In this document: in pieces, positions 43,227 through 52,698 of the stretch
Layout: the number at the start of each line of letters is the position of its first letter
Position numbering within the stretch: the first letter of the stretch is position 1
Source of the DNA: Bacteroidales bacterium UBA1680
GTDB taxonomy: Bacteria > Bacteroidota > Bacteroidia > Bacteroidales > UBA932
Direction of reading: 5' to 3'
Assembly: GCA_002320605.1 (NCBI GenBank)
Contig: DCKG01000038.1
Coordinates: 1 to 53,356 of the forward strand
Length of the DNA: 53,356 bases
Position numbers and translations under genes: made by a program
Notes under the pieces: generated by a model
What the model was told of the DNA's origin: nothing
Database searches by the model: none
What the model saw: only the letters and a program-made list of their open reading frames with translations

Positions 43227-44264
43227 TTATTTTTTATTTAGGGCTTCGACTGCGACCTCCACGCTGAGGTCACGAATTTCCATTCTCCCTATTGCTAACG
43301 GCAGGACGAAATGGATTATGCCCTCGTCGGCTTTCTTGTCCTTTCTCATCGCATCCGCAAGAGCCTCCACTGTGAATGGGCACTCGGTCGGCAGGCCGCA
43401 AGACTTGAAATCTGCGACTATCTGGCCTGAAAGCCCGTCTGCAGCAAGTCCGAGCGATTCTGACAGGCGTGCCGCCAAGATTATTCCCATGGCGACGGCA
43501 TGACCATGGGCTATGTGCTCCCCGGAATTCTTTTCGATTGAATGGGCGAAAGTGTGTCCTAGGTTCAACAGGCGGCGTTCTCCGTGTTCGTTTGGATCTT
43601 TGCCGGCGATGTCGGCCTTGATTTTGGCTGCCGCACCTATCAGATTTCCCCAATCGGGATTTCTCTCGGAGTCGCTTTTCGCCCAGCATGACAGTGCCTG
43701 CACTGCCTTTTCGTAATTCCCGTCTTCGTTTCTGATGATGAATGTCTTGAGCAGTTCAGCGGCCCCGCTCGTGATTTCTTTATCTGACAGAGTTTCGAGC
43801 GCTTCTGGGCAGATGAACGTCATTTCCGGCTGGCGGATGACCCCCAGCATGTTCTTGTACGAATCTAGGTTCACCCCGTTTTTGCCGCCGATTGCCGCAT
43901 CCACTTGGGATAGGAGCGTGGTAGGCAGAAAGCCGAATCGAACTCCTCTCTTGTAGATGGATGCCGCGAAGCCAGTTATGTCAGTGGTGATGCCACCTCC
44001 AATGCCCAGCACGAAAGCTTTCCTGTCAGCACCCTGCCCAAACAGCCAGCGGCATATTCCCAGAACCGTGTCGAAAACCTTCTTGTCTTCGGTAGCCTCG
44101 ATTTCCAGGACGCCCTTTGCCGGCACGTCCAGCTTCTGGCATATTCCGCTGACGTTCCGGTCGCAGACTATGAATGTCTCGCCGAAGGCTTTCAAGTAGC
44201 TTCGGACCTCGGCGAGAGGGCATTCGATTATGTTTATGTTCGTCAAGGGAAAAAGTCTAATCAA
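43227..44264 (-). CDS. aroB: 3-dehydroquinate synthase
   Basis: AroB makes 3-dehydroquinate from DAHP using NAD and zinc. The 345-residue protein has the NAD-binding IGGGITTDITGFAASIYKRG, LPTTLLSQVDAAIGGKNGVN and the zinc site in LLNLGHTFAHSIE and HGHAVAMG. It overlaps the PPC-domain gene by 8 bp and is followed by the AroD-AroA fusion, giving three steps of one pathway in a row. Confidence 0.93.
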   Translation of the reverse strand: MIRLFPLTNINIIECPLAEVRSYLKAFGETFIVCDRNVSGICQKLDVPAKGVLEIEATEDKKVFDTVLGICRWLFGQGADRKAFVLGIGGGITTDITGFAASIYKRGVRFGFLPTTLLSQVDAAIGGKNGVNLDSYKNMLGVIRQPEMTFICPEALETLSDKEITSGAAELLKTFIIRNEDGNYEKAVQALSCWAKSDSERNPDWGNLIGAAAKIKADIAGKDPNEHGERRLLNLGHTFAHSIEKNSGEHIAHGHAVAMGIILAARLSESLGLAADGLSGQIVADFKSCGLPTECPFTVEALADAMRKDKKADEGIIHFVLPLAIGRMEIRDLSVEVAVEALNKK

Positions 44265-44682
44265 ATTTATACAGGTTCAGGCCGGTCTCATCATCGAATT
44301 GACGGCCAATCTTGCAATGAAAACGTGTCACCACCAGTTCGCAGGCTCCGTTCAAGGTGGCGCAGAGAAGATGGCCACCTACGACTGTGTAGTCCGCCCT
44401 GCCGAAATTGGCATGTACGTGAAGATAAACCTTGCCGTCCTTCTCGGAAATATTTCCGACCAGGCTGGAAGCCTCCATCTGCTCTTCGAAAGTCTTGTCC
44501 ACGTATTTCTTTGTCACAGGGTTCAAGAAACGCAGCGTCGCTTTATTTACGGCTCCTATGCCATAAACCTCCCCGGCATGTATTCCTTGCTCCTGGCAGA
44601 AGGCAGCCAGAGCGGACATGATTTCCTGATGGTTGTCGATGCTGATAATGTATTTATCACCGTCCTGAATGAATTTATACAT
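44257..44682 (-). CDS. PPC-domain (DUF296) protein
   Basis: A 141-residue protein of the PPC/DUF296 family (also found next to AT-hook domains in plants). Family features are GIHAGEVYGIGAVNKATL, HVHANFGRADYTVVGGHLL and ACELVVTRF. Stand-alone bacterial members are trimers of unknown role with a conserved His cluster (HVHANF, GGHL) that suggests metal binding. It lies 2 bp after mgsA and overlaps aroB. Confidence 0.85.
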   Translation of the reverse strand: MYKFIQDGDKYIISIDNHQEIMSALAAFCQEQGIHAGEVYGIGAVNKATLRFLNPVTKKYVDKTFEEQMEASSLVGNISEKDGKVYLHVHANFGRADYTVVGGHLLCATLNGACELVVTRFHCKIGRQFDDETGLNLYKFD

Positions 44683-44684
44683 GA

Positions 44685-45143
44685 TTATTTGAGTTTTCTG
44701 TTTTTGTAAGATTCGATGCAGGCTGGAATTATCCTCTGGTAGTCCCTGCTTTCGTACAGCGGCGAGGATATTATGAAGTCCGCCGTGCTTCTGTTGGTGG
44801 CGAAAGGAATATTATAAAGCGACGCTAGGCGAGTGAGCCCCATCACATCGTTCTGGTGTCCCTGCATTATGAGATTGTCGCAGAAGAAGACGAGCATGTC
44901 GATCTTTCCCTCCGCGATCATGGCGCCGATCTCAAAATCTCCGCCAAGAGGACCGCTCAGAAGGCATATTATCGGCGGAATGTCCTCGCCGCGGAGAGCA
45001 GCGAGGGCATCCCTGATAAGCCTTCCTGTAGTACCGGTGCAGTAGAGGTTGCACTCGCTAAGCGAGCCTGCATTGTACTTCACCCAGCTCACGAGCTCGT
45101 CTTTCCTAGAGTCGTGAGCCACAAGAGCAATGTTCTTGATCAT
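44685..45143 (-). CDS. mgsA: Methylglyoxal synthase
   Basis: MgsA converts dihydroxyacetone phosphate to methylglyoxal, a bypass under phosphate limitation. The 152-residue protein has IALVAHDSRKDELVSW, CTGTTGRLI, the phosphate-binding and catalytic region LSGPLGGDFEIGAMIAEGKID and MQGHQNDVMGLTRLAS, and ATNRSTADFII. It leads a probable operon with the PPC gene, aroB and aroDA. Confidence 0.92.
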   Translation of the reverse strand: MIKNIALVAHDSRKDELVSWVKYNAGSLSECNLYCTGTTGRLIRDALAALRGEDIPPIICLLSGPLGGDFEIGAMIAEGKIDMLVFFCDNLIMQGHQNDVMGLTRLASLYNIPFATNRSTADFIISSPLYESRDYQRIIPACIESYKNRKLK

Positions 45144-45169
45144 ATCTTTGCTTTTAGTTAAGCAAAGAT
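45144..45169. promoter_or_regulatory. Palindrome over the mgsA -7 box
   Basis: ATCTTTGCTT and AAGCAAAGAT form a perfect 10-bp inverted repeat around 6 nt. TATCTTTG, a TAnnTTTG -7 match on the minus strand, lies in the arm away from the gene. The palindrome could be an operator or a 5' hairpin on the mgsA mRNA. Confidence 0.5.
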
Positions 45170-45174
45170 AATAT

Positions 45175-45777
45175 TTAAAGCTGATTAAAAGAATATGCTA
45201 GGTCGATGGCTTGCGAACTCTGGATCAGGTCTTCCGCAAGTTTGCCATCCACGTAAATGGATGCTGGGAATAATTGAATCCCGACTTTGGATGAGGTGAT
45301 TTGCGCGAAGGAGTAGTACTGCAGGAACGATATCGTCACGTTGTGCTGCTCTCCGCCATATTCCAGAGGAAAATTCAAGTAGTTGATTAGGACAATCATG
45401 GGATTCAAGGTGGCAGGAACGAATTTCCCGCTGGCACTAGCGATGCCTGCAGTCTCCAAAGCTTCTTTCAGCTCTGCGTTGCCGTTGCTTTTAATTTTAT
45501 TTGCAAGGTAATTAAGCGGAAATTGTGCGAATGTCACGGTGGTGTCCAGGTTGAAAGCAGCCTCTGTCATGATGGTGTCCTGCTGAAGAAATTTTTGAAT
45601 CTCGGTATTGTAGTCGGTTGCCGATACAAATCTTCCTTGATAGTGTCCACTGAACCCGCTGATGATGGAGCTGATTTCCTCCGGAGTCAGGTCGTGGTCA
45701 TTGTTGTTCTTATTGCATGACATTAGTGAGAAGGCTGCAATCAGGCAGACCATAATGCATTTGATGTAGTTTTTCAT
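45175..45777 (-). CDS. DUF4840-like lipoprotein
   Basis: A 200-residue lipoprotein (signal ends CLIAAFSLMSC, Cys21) with a beta-rich mature part (GHYQGRFVSATDY, EYGGEQHNVTISFLQYYSF). It resembles DUF4840 proteins of Bacteroidetes. Function unknown. It lies 31 bp upstream of mgsA and is followed after its start by about 85 bp without a recognisable signal. Confidence 0.65.
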   Translation of the reverse strand: MKNYIKCIMVCLIAAFSLMSCNKNNNDHDLTPEEISSIISGFSGHYQGRFVSATDYNTEIQKFLQQDTIMTEAAFNLDTTVTFAQFPLNYLANKIKSNGNAELKEALETAGIASASGKFVPATLNPMIVLINYLNFPLEYGGEQHNVTISFLQYYSFAQITSSKVGIQLFPASIYVDGKLAEDLIQSSQAIDLAYSFNQL

Positions 45778-45862
45778 GATGCTTTGTAATTAATATTGCT
45801 TTACACCAGAACTAAATCCGCTGCTCCCAGAATCTTGCACGGACAGGAGAAAAATCCTATCA

Positions 45863-46855
45863 TCATTCCATGAAACTTCCTAGGCATGTCATGCGGATGC
45901 CTTGGTCAGGCTCCAGACGCAAACGCTTTGACATTGCGGGGATGAGCGCAGTCTGGCCTTGGTGCACTGGCTCTTCGTGGATGCTGCCATCTGCTTCAAT
46001 GTCAATGATTTTCCCAGAGCCTTTGACGCAGATTACGATGAAGAAGCAGTCCAGAGAAGAAAGATCTTTTTCGAATCCTTCATCCAGGTCGTAGAGGTTC
46101 GTGGTGAAGTAGCTGCATTTCACAAGTGGCGTTTCGGCGTTGATGGTTTCTGAATATTTTGTCTCGTAGGAAGGATAAACCTTATAGTCAATTGCTTCCT
46201 TGGCCTGCTCGATGTGCAGCTCTCGAGGCTTTCCGTCAAGGCCCAGCCTTCCGTAGTCGTAAATCCTGTAGGTCAGGTCTGAGGTTTCCTGTATCTCGGC
46301 GACGAAAGCGCCTTTGCAGATTGCATGGATGCGGCCTGCTGGCAAATAGAAAACATCGCCGGGCTTAATCTCGTGCCTAGCTAGCACGTCTGTTATGGTG
46401 TGGTTCCGGATCCTTTCCTCGTATTCATCAGGGGTTATTTCCTTCGTGAGCCCGCTCAGTAGGGCGGCTCCCTCGTCAGCGCCGATGACATACCACATTT
46501 CCGTCTTTCCAAGCATTCCCGGGTGGGTTTTCGCCGCAAGCTCATCATTCGGGTGAACTTGTATGGAGAGATCTTCTTTCGCATCGATGAACTTTATTAA
46601 CAGAGGGAATTCATCGCCGAACTTCTGTCGGACTTTGCTCCCAACGAGCTCGGCGCCATATTCATGAATCACTTCCTGAAGGCTTCTGCCTTTGAGAGGC
46701 CCGTTTGTTATTGTGGAGACATGCCCTTCCACGCCGGAAATTTCCCAGCTCTCGCCAATCTTTTCTTGGTTGGTCCTGATGCCTTTGAAAGGGGCGATTT
46801 TCTCTCCGCCCCAGACCATGGTTCTCAGGAAAGGTTCGAATTTAAGAGGGTACAT
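45863..46855 (-). CDS. manA: Mannose-6-phosphate isomerase, class I
   Basis: This zinc enzyme interconverts mannose-6-phosphate and fructose-6-phosphate. The 330-residue protein shows LKFEPFLRTMVWGG, the zinc-site region IQVHPNDELAAK, GKTEMWYVIGADEG and PAGRIHAICKGAFVAEIQ. It is the short bacterial form. It starts 23 bp after the ROK kinase stop, so sugar phosphorylation and isomerisation are co-transcribed. Confidence 0.92.
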   Translation of the reverse strand: MYPLKFEPFLRTMVWGGEKIAPFKGIRTNQEKIGESWEISGVEGHVSTITNGPLKGRSLQEVIHEYGAELVGSKVRQKFGDEFPLLIKFIDAKEDLSIQVHPNDELAAKTHPGMLGKTEMWYVIGADEGAALLSGLTKEITPDEYEERIRNHTITDVLARHEIKPGDVFYLPAGRIHAICKGAFVAEIQETSDLTYRIYDYGRLGLDGKPRELHIEQAKEAIDYKVYPSYETKYSETINAETPLVKCSYFTTNLYDLDEGFEKDLSSLDCFFIVICVKGSGKIIDIEADGSIHEEPVHQGQTALIPAMSKRLRLEPDQGIRMTCLGSFME

Positions 46856-46878
46856 ATTCGTTTTATATTTCTAAGCTT

Positions 46879-47985
46879 TTATTTTTCTAACTGTTCAAGA
46901 GCAAATGCGTAGGCGCCGAGGGAAATGGCCTTGCTCGCTCCTATCTTAGAGCACATCACTCCAGTGCGTTTCTGTGGGTCGTAGGTTACTTCCTCGTCAG
47001 AGCCATAGACCTTGATTTTGCGAGCGTCACCCTTTGCGAACTGCTGGAACTCGGCATCATCATCTAGGTCATAGACTTTCATTTGCACCCTGTTCAGCTC
47101 TTCGCCAGTCAGCTGATGCATCTTGGAACGCATCACTTTCAATATACCCGGCATGATGAAATCCCTGTTGTGCATGACCCCGCCGCCAATCACTATCAGG
47201 CCGTCCGTCAAAGTCACTGCTGTGGCCATTGCGTCCCCGATGACTTCTCCACATTTCTCGAAAGCTCCGATGGCGGCATTCTTGTCGCCTGGCATTTCTC
47301 CTTTAGCGATTGCTCCTATTTCCTTTGGGTCGAGTCCATGATTCATATTTCCCGAAAGCTCGCCATAGACTCTCTTCACGGCCCTTATGGAAGCACCATC
47401 TTCCAGCATTATGCCTGGCCAGTCAGGGTGTTTCAGGCAGAAGGTCTCCACGCAGGAGTTGTCCCCTCTGTTCAGCTGTCCGTTCACGACTATCCCTATT
47501 CCTAGGCCCGTGCCAAGGGTGTATCCGATGAGGTTTTGGTAGCGTTTGGCGCTCCCAGCCTTTGCCAGCCTCTCGTTCACTTCCGGCAAAGCGCCACCTA
47601 TCGATTCGCCGTATGCATAAAGGTCTCCATCGTTGTTGATGTACACGGGAATCCCGAACTGGTGCTGGAGAAATGGCCCCAGAGCCACTCCGTCCCTGAA
47701 AGAAGGGAAATTCGGCAGGAAGCCTCCGATTATTCCGTGAGGATAGTCTGCTGGTCCTGGGAAGCAAAAGCTAATTGCGACCGGCTTCTGGTCTCCCAGG
47801 TTAGCTATTACTTTCTTAAATCCTTCAACCATTCCGTTTAGGCAGAGCGCAAGGTCTTGAGCATTCGATGGCTGAGTGATTGTCTCTCCAATGAAAGAGC
47901 CGCTTTTCATGGCTCCAAAAACCATATTCGTGCCTCCTGCGTCCAGGGTGAGCACAATTCTTTCGTCGTTGTAAATGTTTGGCAT
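46879..47985 (-). CDS. ROK-family sugar kinase
   Basis: A 368-residue sugar kinase. The ATP site is LTLDAGGTNMVFG, the catalytic Asp is in YINNDGDLYAYGE near residue 119, and GYTLGTGLGIGIVVNG and LIVIGGGVMHNRDF are typical of ROK proteins. The short zinc motif CxCGxxGC is not present. Pairing with manA makes mannokinase or glucokinase activity likely. At 368 residues it is longer than most ROK kinases (about 300), with extra residues near the C-terminus. Confidence 0.85.
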   Translation of the reverse strand: MPNIYNDERIVLTLDAGGTNMVFGAMKSGSFIGETITQPSNAQDLALCLNGMVEGFKKVIANLGDQKPVAISFCFPGPADYPHGIIGGFLPNFPSFRDGVALGPFLQHQFGIPVYINNDGDLYAYGESIGGALPEVNERLAKAGSAKRYQNLIGYTLGTGLGIGIVVNGQLNRGDNSCVETFCLKHPDWPGIMLEDGASIRAVKRVYGELSGNMNHGLDPKEIGAIAKGEMPGDKNAAIGAFEKCGEVIGDAMATAVTLTDGLIVIGGGVMHNRDFIMPGILKVMRSKMHQLTGEELNRVQMKVYDLDDDAEFQQFAKGDARKIKVYGSDEEVTYDPQKRTGVMCSKIGASKAISLGAYAFALEQLEK

Positions 47986-48016
47986 ATTCTTGGTGCTATT
48001 TTTTATTCATATCGCG

Positions 48017-48024
48017 CAAAGATA
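48017..48024 (-). promoter_or_regulatory. -7 box of the ROK-manA operon
   Basis: TATCTTTG on the minus strand matches TAnnTTTG, 31 bp before the kinase start codon, in the divergent gap to rnr. Confidence 0.55.
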
Positions 48025-48057
48025 GTGATTTATCGTATTCATTCAGATGAATTTTCG

Positions 48058-48065
48058 TACCTTTG
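48058..48065 (+). promoter_or_regulatory. -7 box of rnr
   Basis: TACCTTTG matches TAnnTTTG, 30 bp before the rnr start. The two opposed -7 boxes lie 33 bp apart. Confidence 0.55.
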
Positions 48066-48095
48066 TTCGATATTTTAAGGGAAACAGAATAATTT

Positions 48096-50450
48096 ATGCG
48101 AAAAGAAAACAAGCGCCGTCATGGAGGAAAAGACGGCAGGCAGGCTCTGAAAAAAAGTCGTGACAGACAATTCGGTGACCGCAGGGCGAGCAGGAACAAG
48201 AAATATTCTGTGGTTCAAGGCACGGTGAGGATGACGAGGGAAGGCTATGTGTTCGTCGAGGTTCCAGAAGAGCCGGACAATGATGTGTTCGTGAAAGCTT
48301 CCAAGACAAGGGGTGCATTGAATGGCGATGTAGTGAAAGTCGCCGTAACCAGAGAGAAGCCTGCGGGAAAAGGTAGGAATCCCCAGAGCAAGAGGCGTGA
48401 GGGAGAGGTTGTCGAGATAGTGGAGCGCAGCAAGAAGCCTTTCGTGGGAATATTGCACACCATCGGAGCGCAGGCCTGGGTGCTGATGCAGTCCAGGGTG
48501 ATGCCTTACGACATCAAGGTAGATTTCGGCTCGCTGCCTAAGGAGGCCAGGAAAGGCATGAAGGTAGCGGTCGTGATAGACAAATGGGACAGGGGAGAGA
48601 CCAATCCTAGCGGCCACATCGTGGATGTGCTAGGAGAACCGGGAGCAAATGACACCGAGATGCACGCAATTCTCGCTGAATATGGACTGCCGTACAGGTT
48701 TGAGCCAGAGGTGAAAAAGGCTGCAGAGTCTATTTCAGATAAGATTACAGAGAAAGATCTTCAGGGCCGGCGGGATTTCCGCGACACTCTTACGTTCACG
48801 ATCGACCCAGCTGATGCCAAGGATTTCGATGACGCCATATCTTTCAAGAAGCTATCTGACGGCAATTACGAGATTGGCGTGCATATCGCCGACGTGTCAT
48901 ATTACGTAAGGCCAGGCACGATTCTGGACAAGGAGGCTCAGGAACGTGGCACTTCGGTTTATCTGGTGGACAGGACCGTTCCAATGCTGCCGGAGAAGCT
49001 CTCAAACAGAATGTGTTCGCTTCGTCCGAATGAGGACAAGCTCACCTTCTCGGCTGTCTTCGAGGTGACTCCTAAGGCAGAGGTCGTGAGCCGCTGGTTC
49101 GGCAGGACAGTGATTCGCTCGGACTACCGGTTTGCCTACGAGACCGCTCAGCAAATAATCGATAATGGACGGGAGTCCATGAATATGGAGCTGCGAGGCG
49201 GCACAGATGGAAAAACCGTGCCTGTAGCGGATCCCGTGCTGGATCACACTCCTGAGGCTGCTGCTCGAATGGAAGAAGAGGAGAGGAAAGCTGCGGCGAG
49301 GGGAGAGGCTGCTATGGGTCAAGGAATATATGAGGGCTGCGTGATTCCGCTAGAGATAAAAGAGGCCATCTTGGATCTGTGGTCCGTGGCCGCCATTCTT
49401 CGCAAGCGTCGCTTCGATTCTGGCGCCATCAGCTTCGAAAGGCCAGAAATGAAAGTGGTGGTGGATGCGGCAGGGAGGCCTGTCGACGTGCACGAGGTGA
49501 TAACGAAAGAGGCCAACTGGCTGATTGAGGAATATATGCTGCTAGCGAACCGTTCGGTGGCCGAGTACATTGCCACTAGCGGGCGTTTCGACGGCAAGCA
49601 GGAAAAAAATGCGAAAACATTCGTCTACCGTATTCACGGAGAGCCTAATTCGGAGAAAATCGCAGGGTTGGGCGAGTTCGCCCATAGCTTCGGCTATAAA
49701 TTAGGCGCCACAGACAATGGCCGGGACATTGCCAAGTCCCTGAATGCCCTGCTGGCGGAGTCGAAAGGCAAGCCAGAGTGCGATGCATTCCAGATGCTTG
49801 CCCTACGCTCCATGGCAAAGGCGATATATTCAACTGACAACATCGGCCACTACGGCCTGAACTTCAAGTTCTACACTCATTTCACCTCTCCTATCAGGCG
49901 CTATCCTGACACGATGGTGCACAGACTGCTGGCGATGTACCTTGACAATGCGGAAAGCCAGAGCAAGGAATATTACGAAAAGCAGTGCCAGCATGCTTCG
50001 GAACGCGAGCAAATCGCAGCAAATGCAGAGCGTGACAGCACAAAGTACAAGCTCATAGAATTCATGCAGGACAAGGTGGGGCGTGAGTACAGTGGAATTA
50101 TTTCCGGACTCACTGACTGGGGAATGTACGTGGAGATAGAGCCTACGATGATCGAGGGTATGGTCGCTCTTCGGGACATCAAGTCCGATTTCTACGAATT
50201 CGATGAAGAAAAATATCAATTGGTCGGCAAGCGCACTCACAAGATATACCGCCTAGGTGACCATGTGAAGATTCGTGTCAAAGCCACTAATCTGGAGCAG
50301 CGTCTCCTGGATTACGAGCTTGCCGATGATATTGCTGCAAAAGGTGGGACTGCTGCTCTTTGCTCTAATAGGGATTTTGTTTCGGAAGGGCCTTCCGAGA
50401 ATTATCCGAAGACACGCTCAAGAGCATCATACAAAAAGGGAAAGAAATGA
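48096..50450 (+). CDS. rnr: Ribonuclease R
   Basis: RNase R is a 3'-5' exoribonuclease that degrades structured RNA. The 784-residue protein has a basic N-terminal tail (RKENKRRHGGKDGRQALKK), cold-shock domains (VQGTVRMTREGYVFVEV), the RNB catalytic domain with the metal-binding TIDPADAKDFDDAISF near residues 236-250 and HFTSPIRRYPDTMVHRLL, and a C-terminal S1 domain (YSGIISGLTDWGMYVEI). It overlaps the next gene by ATGA. Confidence 0.95.
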   Translation: MRKENKRRHGGKDGRQALKKSRDRQFGDRRASRNKKYSVVQGTVRMTREGYVFVEVPEEPDNDVFVKASKTRGALNGDVVKVAVTREKPAGKGRNPQSKRREGEVVEIVERSKKPFVGILHTIGAQAWVLMQSRVMPYDIKVDFGSLPKEARKGMKVAVVIDKWDRGETNPSGHIVDVLGEPGANDTEMHAILAEYGLPYRFEPEVKKAAESISDKITEKDLQGRRDFRDTLTFTIDPADAKDFDDAISFKKLSDGNYEIGVHIADVSYYVRPGTILDKEAQERGTSVYLVDRTVPMLPEKLSNRMCSLRPNEDKLTFSAVFEVTPKAEVVSRWFGRTVIRSDYRFAYETAQQIIDNGRESMNMELRGGTDGKTVPVADPVLDHTPEAAARMEEEERKAAARGEAAMGQGIYEGCVIPLEIKEAILDLWSVAAILRKRRFDSGAISFERPEMKVVVDAAGRPVDVHEVITKEANWLIEEYMLLANRSVAEYIATSGRFDGKQEKNAKTFVYRIHGEPNSEKIAGLGEFAHSFGYKLGATDNGRDIAKSLNALLAESKGKPECDAFQMLALRSMAKAIYSTDNIGHYGLNFKFYTHFTSPIRRYPDTMVHRLLAMYLDNAESQSKEYYEKQCQHASEREQIAANAERDSTKYKLIEFMQDKVGREYSGIISGLTDWGMYVEIEPTMIEGMVALRDIKSDFYEFDEEKYQLVGKRTHKIYRLGDHVKIRVKATNLEQRLLDYELADDIAAKGGTAALCSNRDFVSEGPSENYPKTRSRASYKKGKK

Positions 50451-52063
50451 AAATAAAATATTTATTGACTGCGTCGGCTGCCTTGCTGATCGGCGCAACT
50501 GTTTTCGCTCAGTCGCATAATTTTAAGCTGGGCAAGTGGACGGAAATTCAAAATGCTGTTTTGCAGGAGCTTAGCCGCTCTTACGTGGACACGCTTCCGG
50601 TGGACAGGATTGAAAGAGCTGGCATTGACGCTATGCTCAACAGCTTGGATCCTTACACGGTCTACATTCCGGAAGAGGAAAACGAAGATTTGCAGATGAT
50701 GATCAACAAGACCTACGGTGGCATCGGGGCTGTTATTTTCAAGCCGGATGTCAATGGGAACGTGATCATCAATGAGCCATACGCTGGGTCTCCGGCAGTG
50801 AAGGCGGGTCTTCGTTGCGGGGATGAAATCTTGACCATAGACGGAGTCTCGACGCATGGACTTACCAGCCAGCAGAGTTCGGAGAGGATGCGCGGCAAGC
50901 CTGGCACTCAGGTGAAGTTCAAGGTGGTGAAAGTTTATGCCAAAGATACTGTGGACGTGCTGGTCACTAGGGAGAGGATTCACCTTCCTGACGTGGAATA
51001 TGCCGGAATGCTTTCCGATGGCAAGACTGGCTACATCTACCAGAGCGGCTTCACGGAGAATGTCTCTCTTGCTGTCAAGGAGGCCTTTCTGAAGCTGAAG
51101 GGCCAGGGAATGGAGAAGCTGGTTCTGGATCTTCGTGGGAACGGAGGCGGGCTCATGAACGAGGCTGTGAGCATCGTTTCGCTGTTCGTTCCGAAGGGAT
51201 CTCTGGTGGTTTCCTGCAAGGGCTTGGCTCCAGGGACCGATCGGGAGTACAGGACCTCCACCGAGCCTCTGGACACCAAGATGCCGATAATCGTCCTTGT
51301 GGATTCTGGCACTGCTTCTTCTTCGGAGATAGTTTCCGGAGCGCTGCAGGACTTGGATCGTGCAGCCATCATGGGCGAGAGAACTTATGGAAAGGGCCTC
51401 GTCCAGAGCATCAGGCCTCTGCCATACAACGGGCAGCTGAAGGTCACTACTGCGAAATATTACACCCCTTCCGGCCGCTGCGTGCAGGCAATAGATTACG
51501 CTCATCGCAATGAGGATGGCAGCGTAGGACATATTCCTGATTCATTGACGCATGAGTTCAAGACTGCTCATGGCCGGACGGTGCGTGACGGTGGCGGCAT
51601 CACTCCTGATGATACTTTAAAGAGCAAGGAATATAGTCGCCTGGTGTATTCATTGGTAATGAATGGAATAATTAATGAATATGCCATCAAATATGTCACT
51701 GAGCATAAGAACGCAGCGGAGGATTTCTACCTTTCCGATAAGGAATATGCCGACTTCGTGGCTTTCGCCAAGGATAAGAAGTTCGATTACAGGTCTTCGG
51801 CTCAGACATATTTCGACCAGATGAAGAAGGAGCTGCAGAAAGACGGTCTGGCTGATGGGGCGAAGGCTCAGATTGATGCGCTCCAGAAGGCGATAGATAT
51901 GGATAAAGAGACTTTCCTGAACCTGAAGAAGTCGGAGATTGTTCCGTTCATCGAGGAAGAGATCGTGGTTCGTTACCATTATCAGGAAGCTGGCATTAAG
52001 ATTCGCATTCGCTATGACGACGAGCTTCGCGATGCTCTTACCAAGCCGCTGATTTCATTCTAA
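50447..52063 (+). CDS. S41 C-terminal processing peptidase
   Basis: A periplasmic Tsp/Ctp-type protease of 538 residues: signal peptide (LLTASAALLIGATVFAQ), PDZ domain (GIGAVIFKPDVNGNVIINEP and AVKAGLRCGDEILTIDGVS), and a catalytic core with Ser in VDSGTASSSEIVSGALQD near residue 290 and Lys in GERTYGKGLVQ near 316. It trims periplasmic proteins from their C-termini. An antisense open frame over most of it is a shadow. It is coupled to rnr. Confidence 0.94.
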   Translation: MKIKYLLTASAALLIGATVFAQSHNFKLGKWTEIQNAVLQELSRSYVDTLPVDRIERAGIDAMLNSLDPYTVYIPEEENEDLQMMINKTYGGIGAVIFKPDVNGNVIINEPYAGSPAVKAGLRCGDEILTIDGVSTHGLTSQQSSERMRGKPGTQVKFKVVKVYAKDTVDVLVTRERIHLPDVEYAGMLSDGKTGYIYQSGFTENVSLAVKEAFLKLKGQGMEKLVLDLRGNGGGLMNEAVSIVSLFVPKGSLVVSCKGLAPGTDREYRTSTEPLDTKMPIIVLVDSGTASSSEIVSGALQDLDRAAIMGERTYGKGLVQSIRPLPYNGQLKVTTAKYYTPSGRCVQAIDYAHRNEDGSVGHIPDSLTHEFKTAHGRTVRDGGGITPDDTLKSKEYSRLVYSLVMNGIINEYAIKYVTEHKNAAEDFYLSDKEYADFVAFAKDKKFDYRSSAQTYFDQMKKELQKDGLADGAKAQIDALQKAIDMDKETFLNLKKSEIVPFIEEEIVVRYHYQEAGIKIRIRYDDELRDALTKPLISF

Positions 52064-52095
52064 TAAGCTGATGCGCTTGGTGGCGCTTCATTGAT

Positions 52096-52698
52096 ATGAG
52101 ACAGATTGTTTTCGCTACTGGGAATATGGGAAAGCTACGGGAGGCTTCCGAGATACTTGGCGATGGCATCAAGCTGATGACTCCTGCTGACATAGGCATT
52201 CACGAGGACATTCCCGAAACTGGCAAGACTCTGGAGGAGAATTCCTTGCAGAAAGCTCGCTATATCTTCAATCGCAAGGGCTGCGACTGTTTTTCTGACG
52301 ATACCGGCCTGGAGGTTGAGGCTCTGGGCGGTGCTCCCGGGGTGTACACCGCCCGTTTCGCCGGTCTTGAGAAGGATTTTGATAAGAACATGGACAAGGT
52401 TCTCTCGGAACTTGCCCGTCAGGAGTCTCGCTTTCCCGGTGTTTCCCGCCGGGCTCGTTTCCGGTGCGTAGTGACCCTGATCCTGGACGGGAAGGTGCGC
52501 CAATTCGAAGGAGCTCTGAACGGTACCATAGCTCGCTCAAAGAGCGGCCATGGAGGATTTGGCTACGATCCCATATTCATTCCGGACGAATATCCAGACC
52601 GCACCCTTGCTGACATCACGGAAGAGCAGAAGAATGCCATCTCGCACCGAGGCAAGGCTCTCAGTGCCATGGCGGCCTATCTTGCCGGCATCAGCTAG
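52096..52698 (+). CDS. rdgB: XTP/dITP diphosphatase (RdgB/HAM1)
   Basis: This house-cleaning pyrophosphatase removes XTP and dITP. The 200-residue protein has ATGNMGKLREASEIL (substrate/phosphate loop), GKTLEENSLQKARYIF, SDDTGLEVEALGGAPGVYTA and SKSGHGGFGYDPIF, all family signatures, and ends in SHRGKALSAM. It lies 32 bp after the peptidase gene and is probably co-transcribed. Confidence 0.94.
   Translation: MRQIVFATGNMGKLREASEILGDGIKLMTPADIGIHEDIPETGKTLEENSLQKARYIFNRKGCDCFSDDTGLEVEALGGAPGVYTARFAGLEKDFDKNMDKVLSELARQESRFPGVSRRARFRCVVTLILDGKVRQFEGALNGTIARSKSGHGGFGYDPIFIPDEYPDRTLADITEEQKNAISHRGKALSAMAAYLAGIS

Noticed and set aside
48075..48617. Open frame of 180 codons on the minus strand
   Set aside because: Antisense to rnr, covers its promoter, and looks like noise (rich in His, Pro, Arg).
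50462..51532. Open frame of 356 codons on the minus strand
   Set aside because: It lies wholly antisense to the C-terminal processing peptidase, which has its PDZ domain and Ser/Lys catalytic motifs. The antisense product has no recognisable features.
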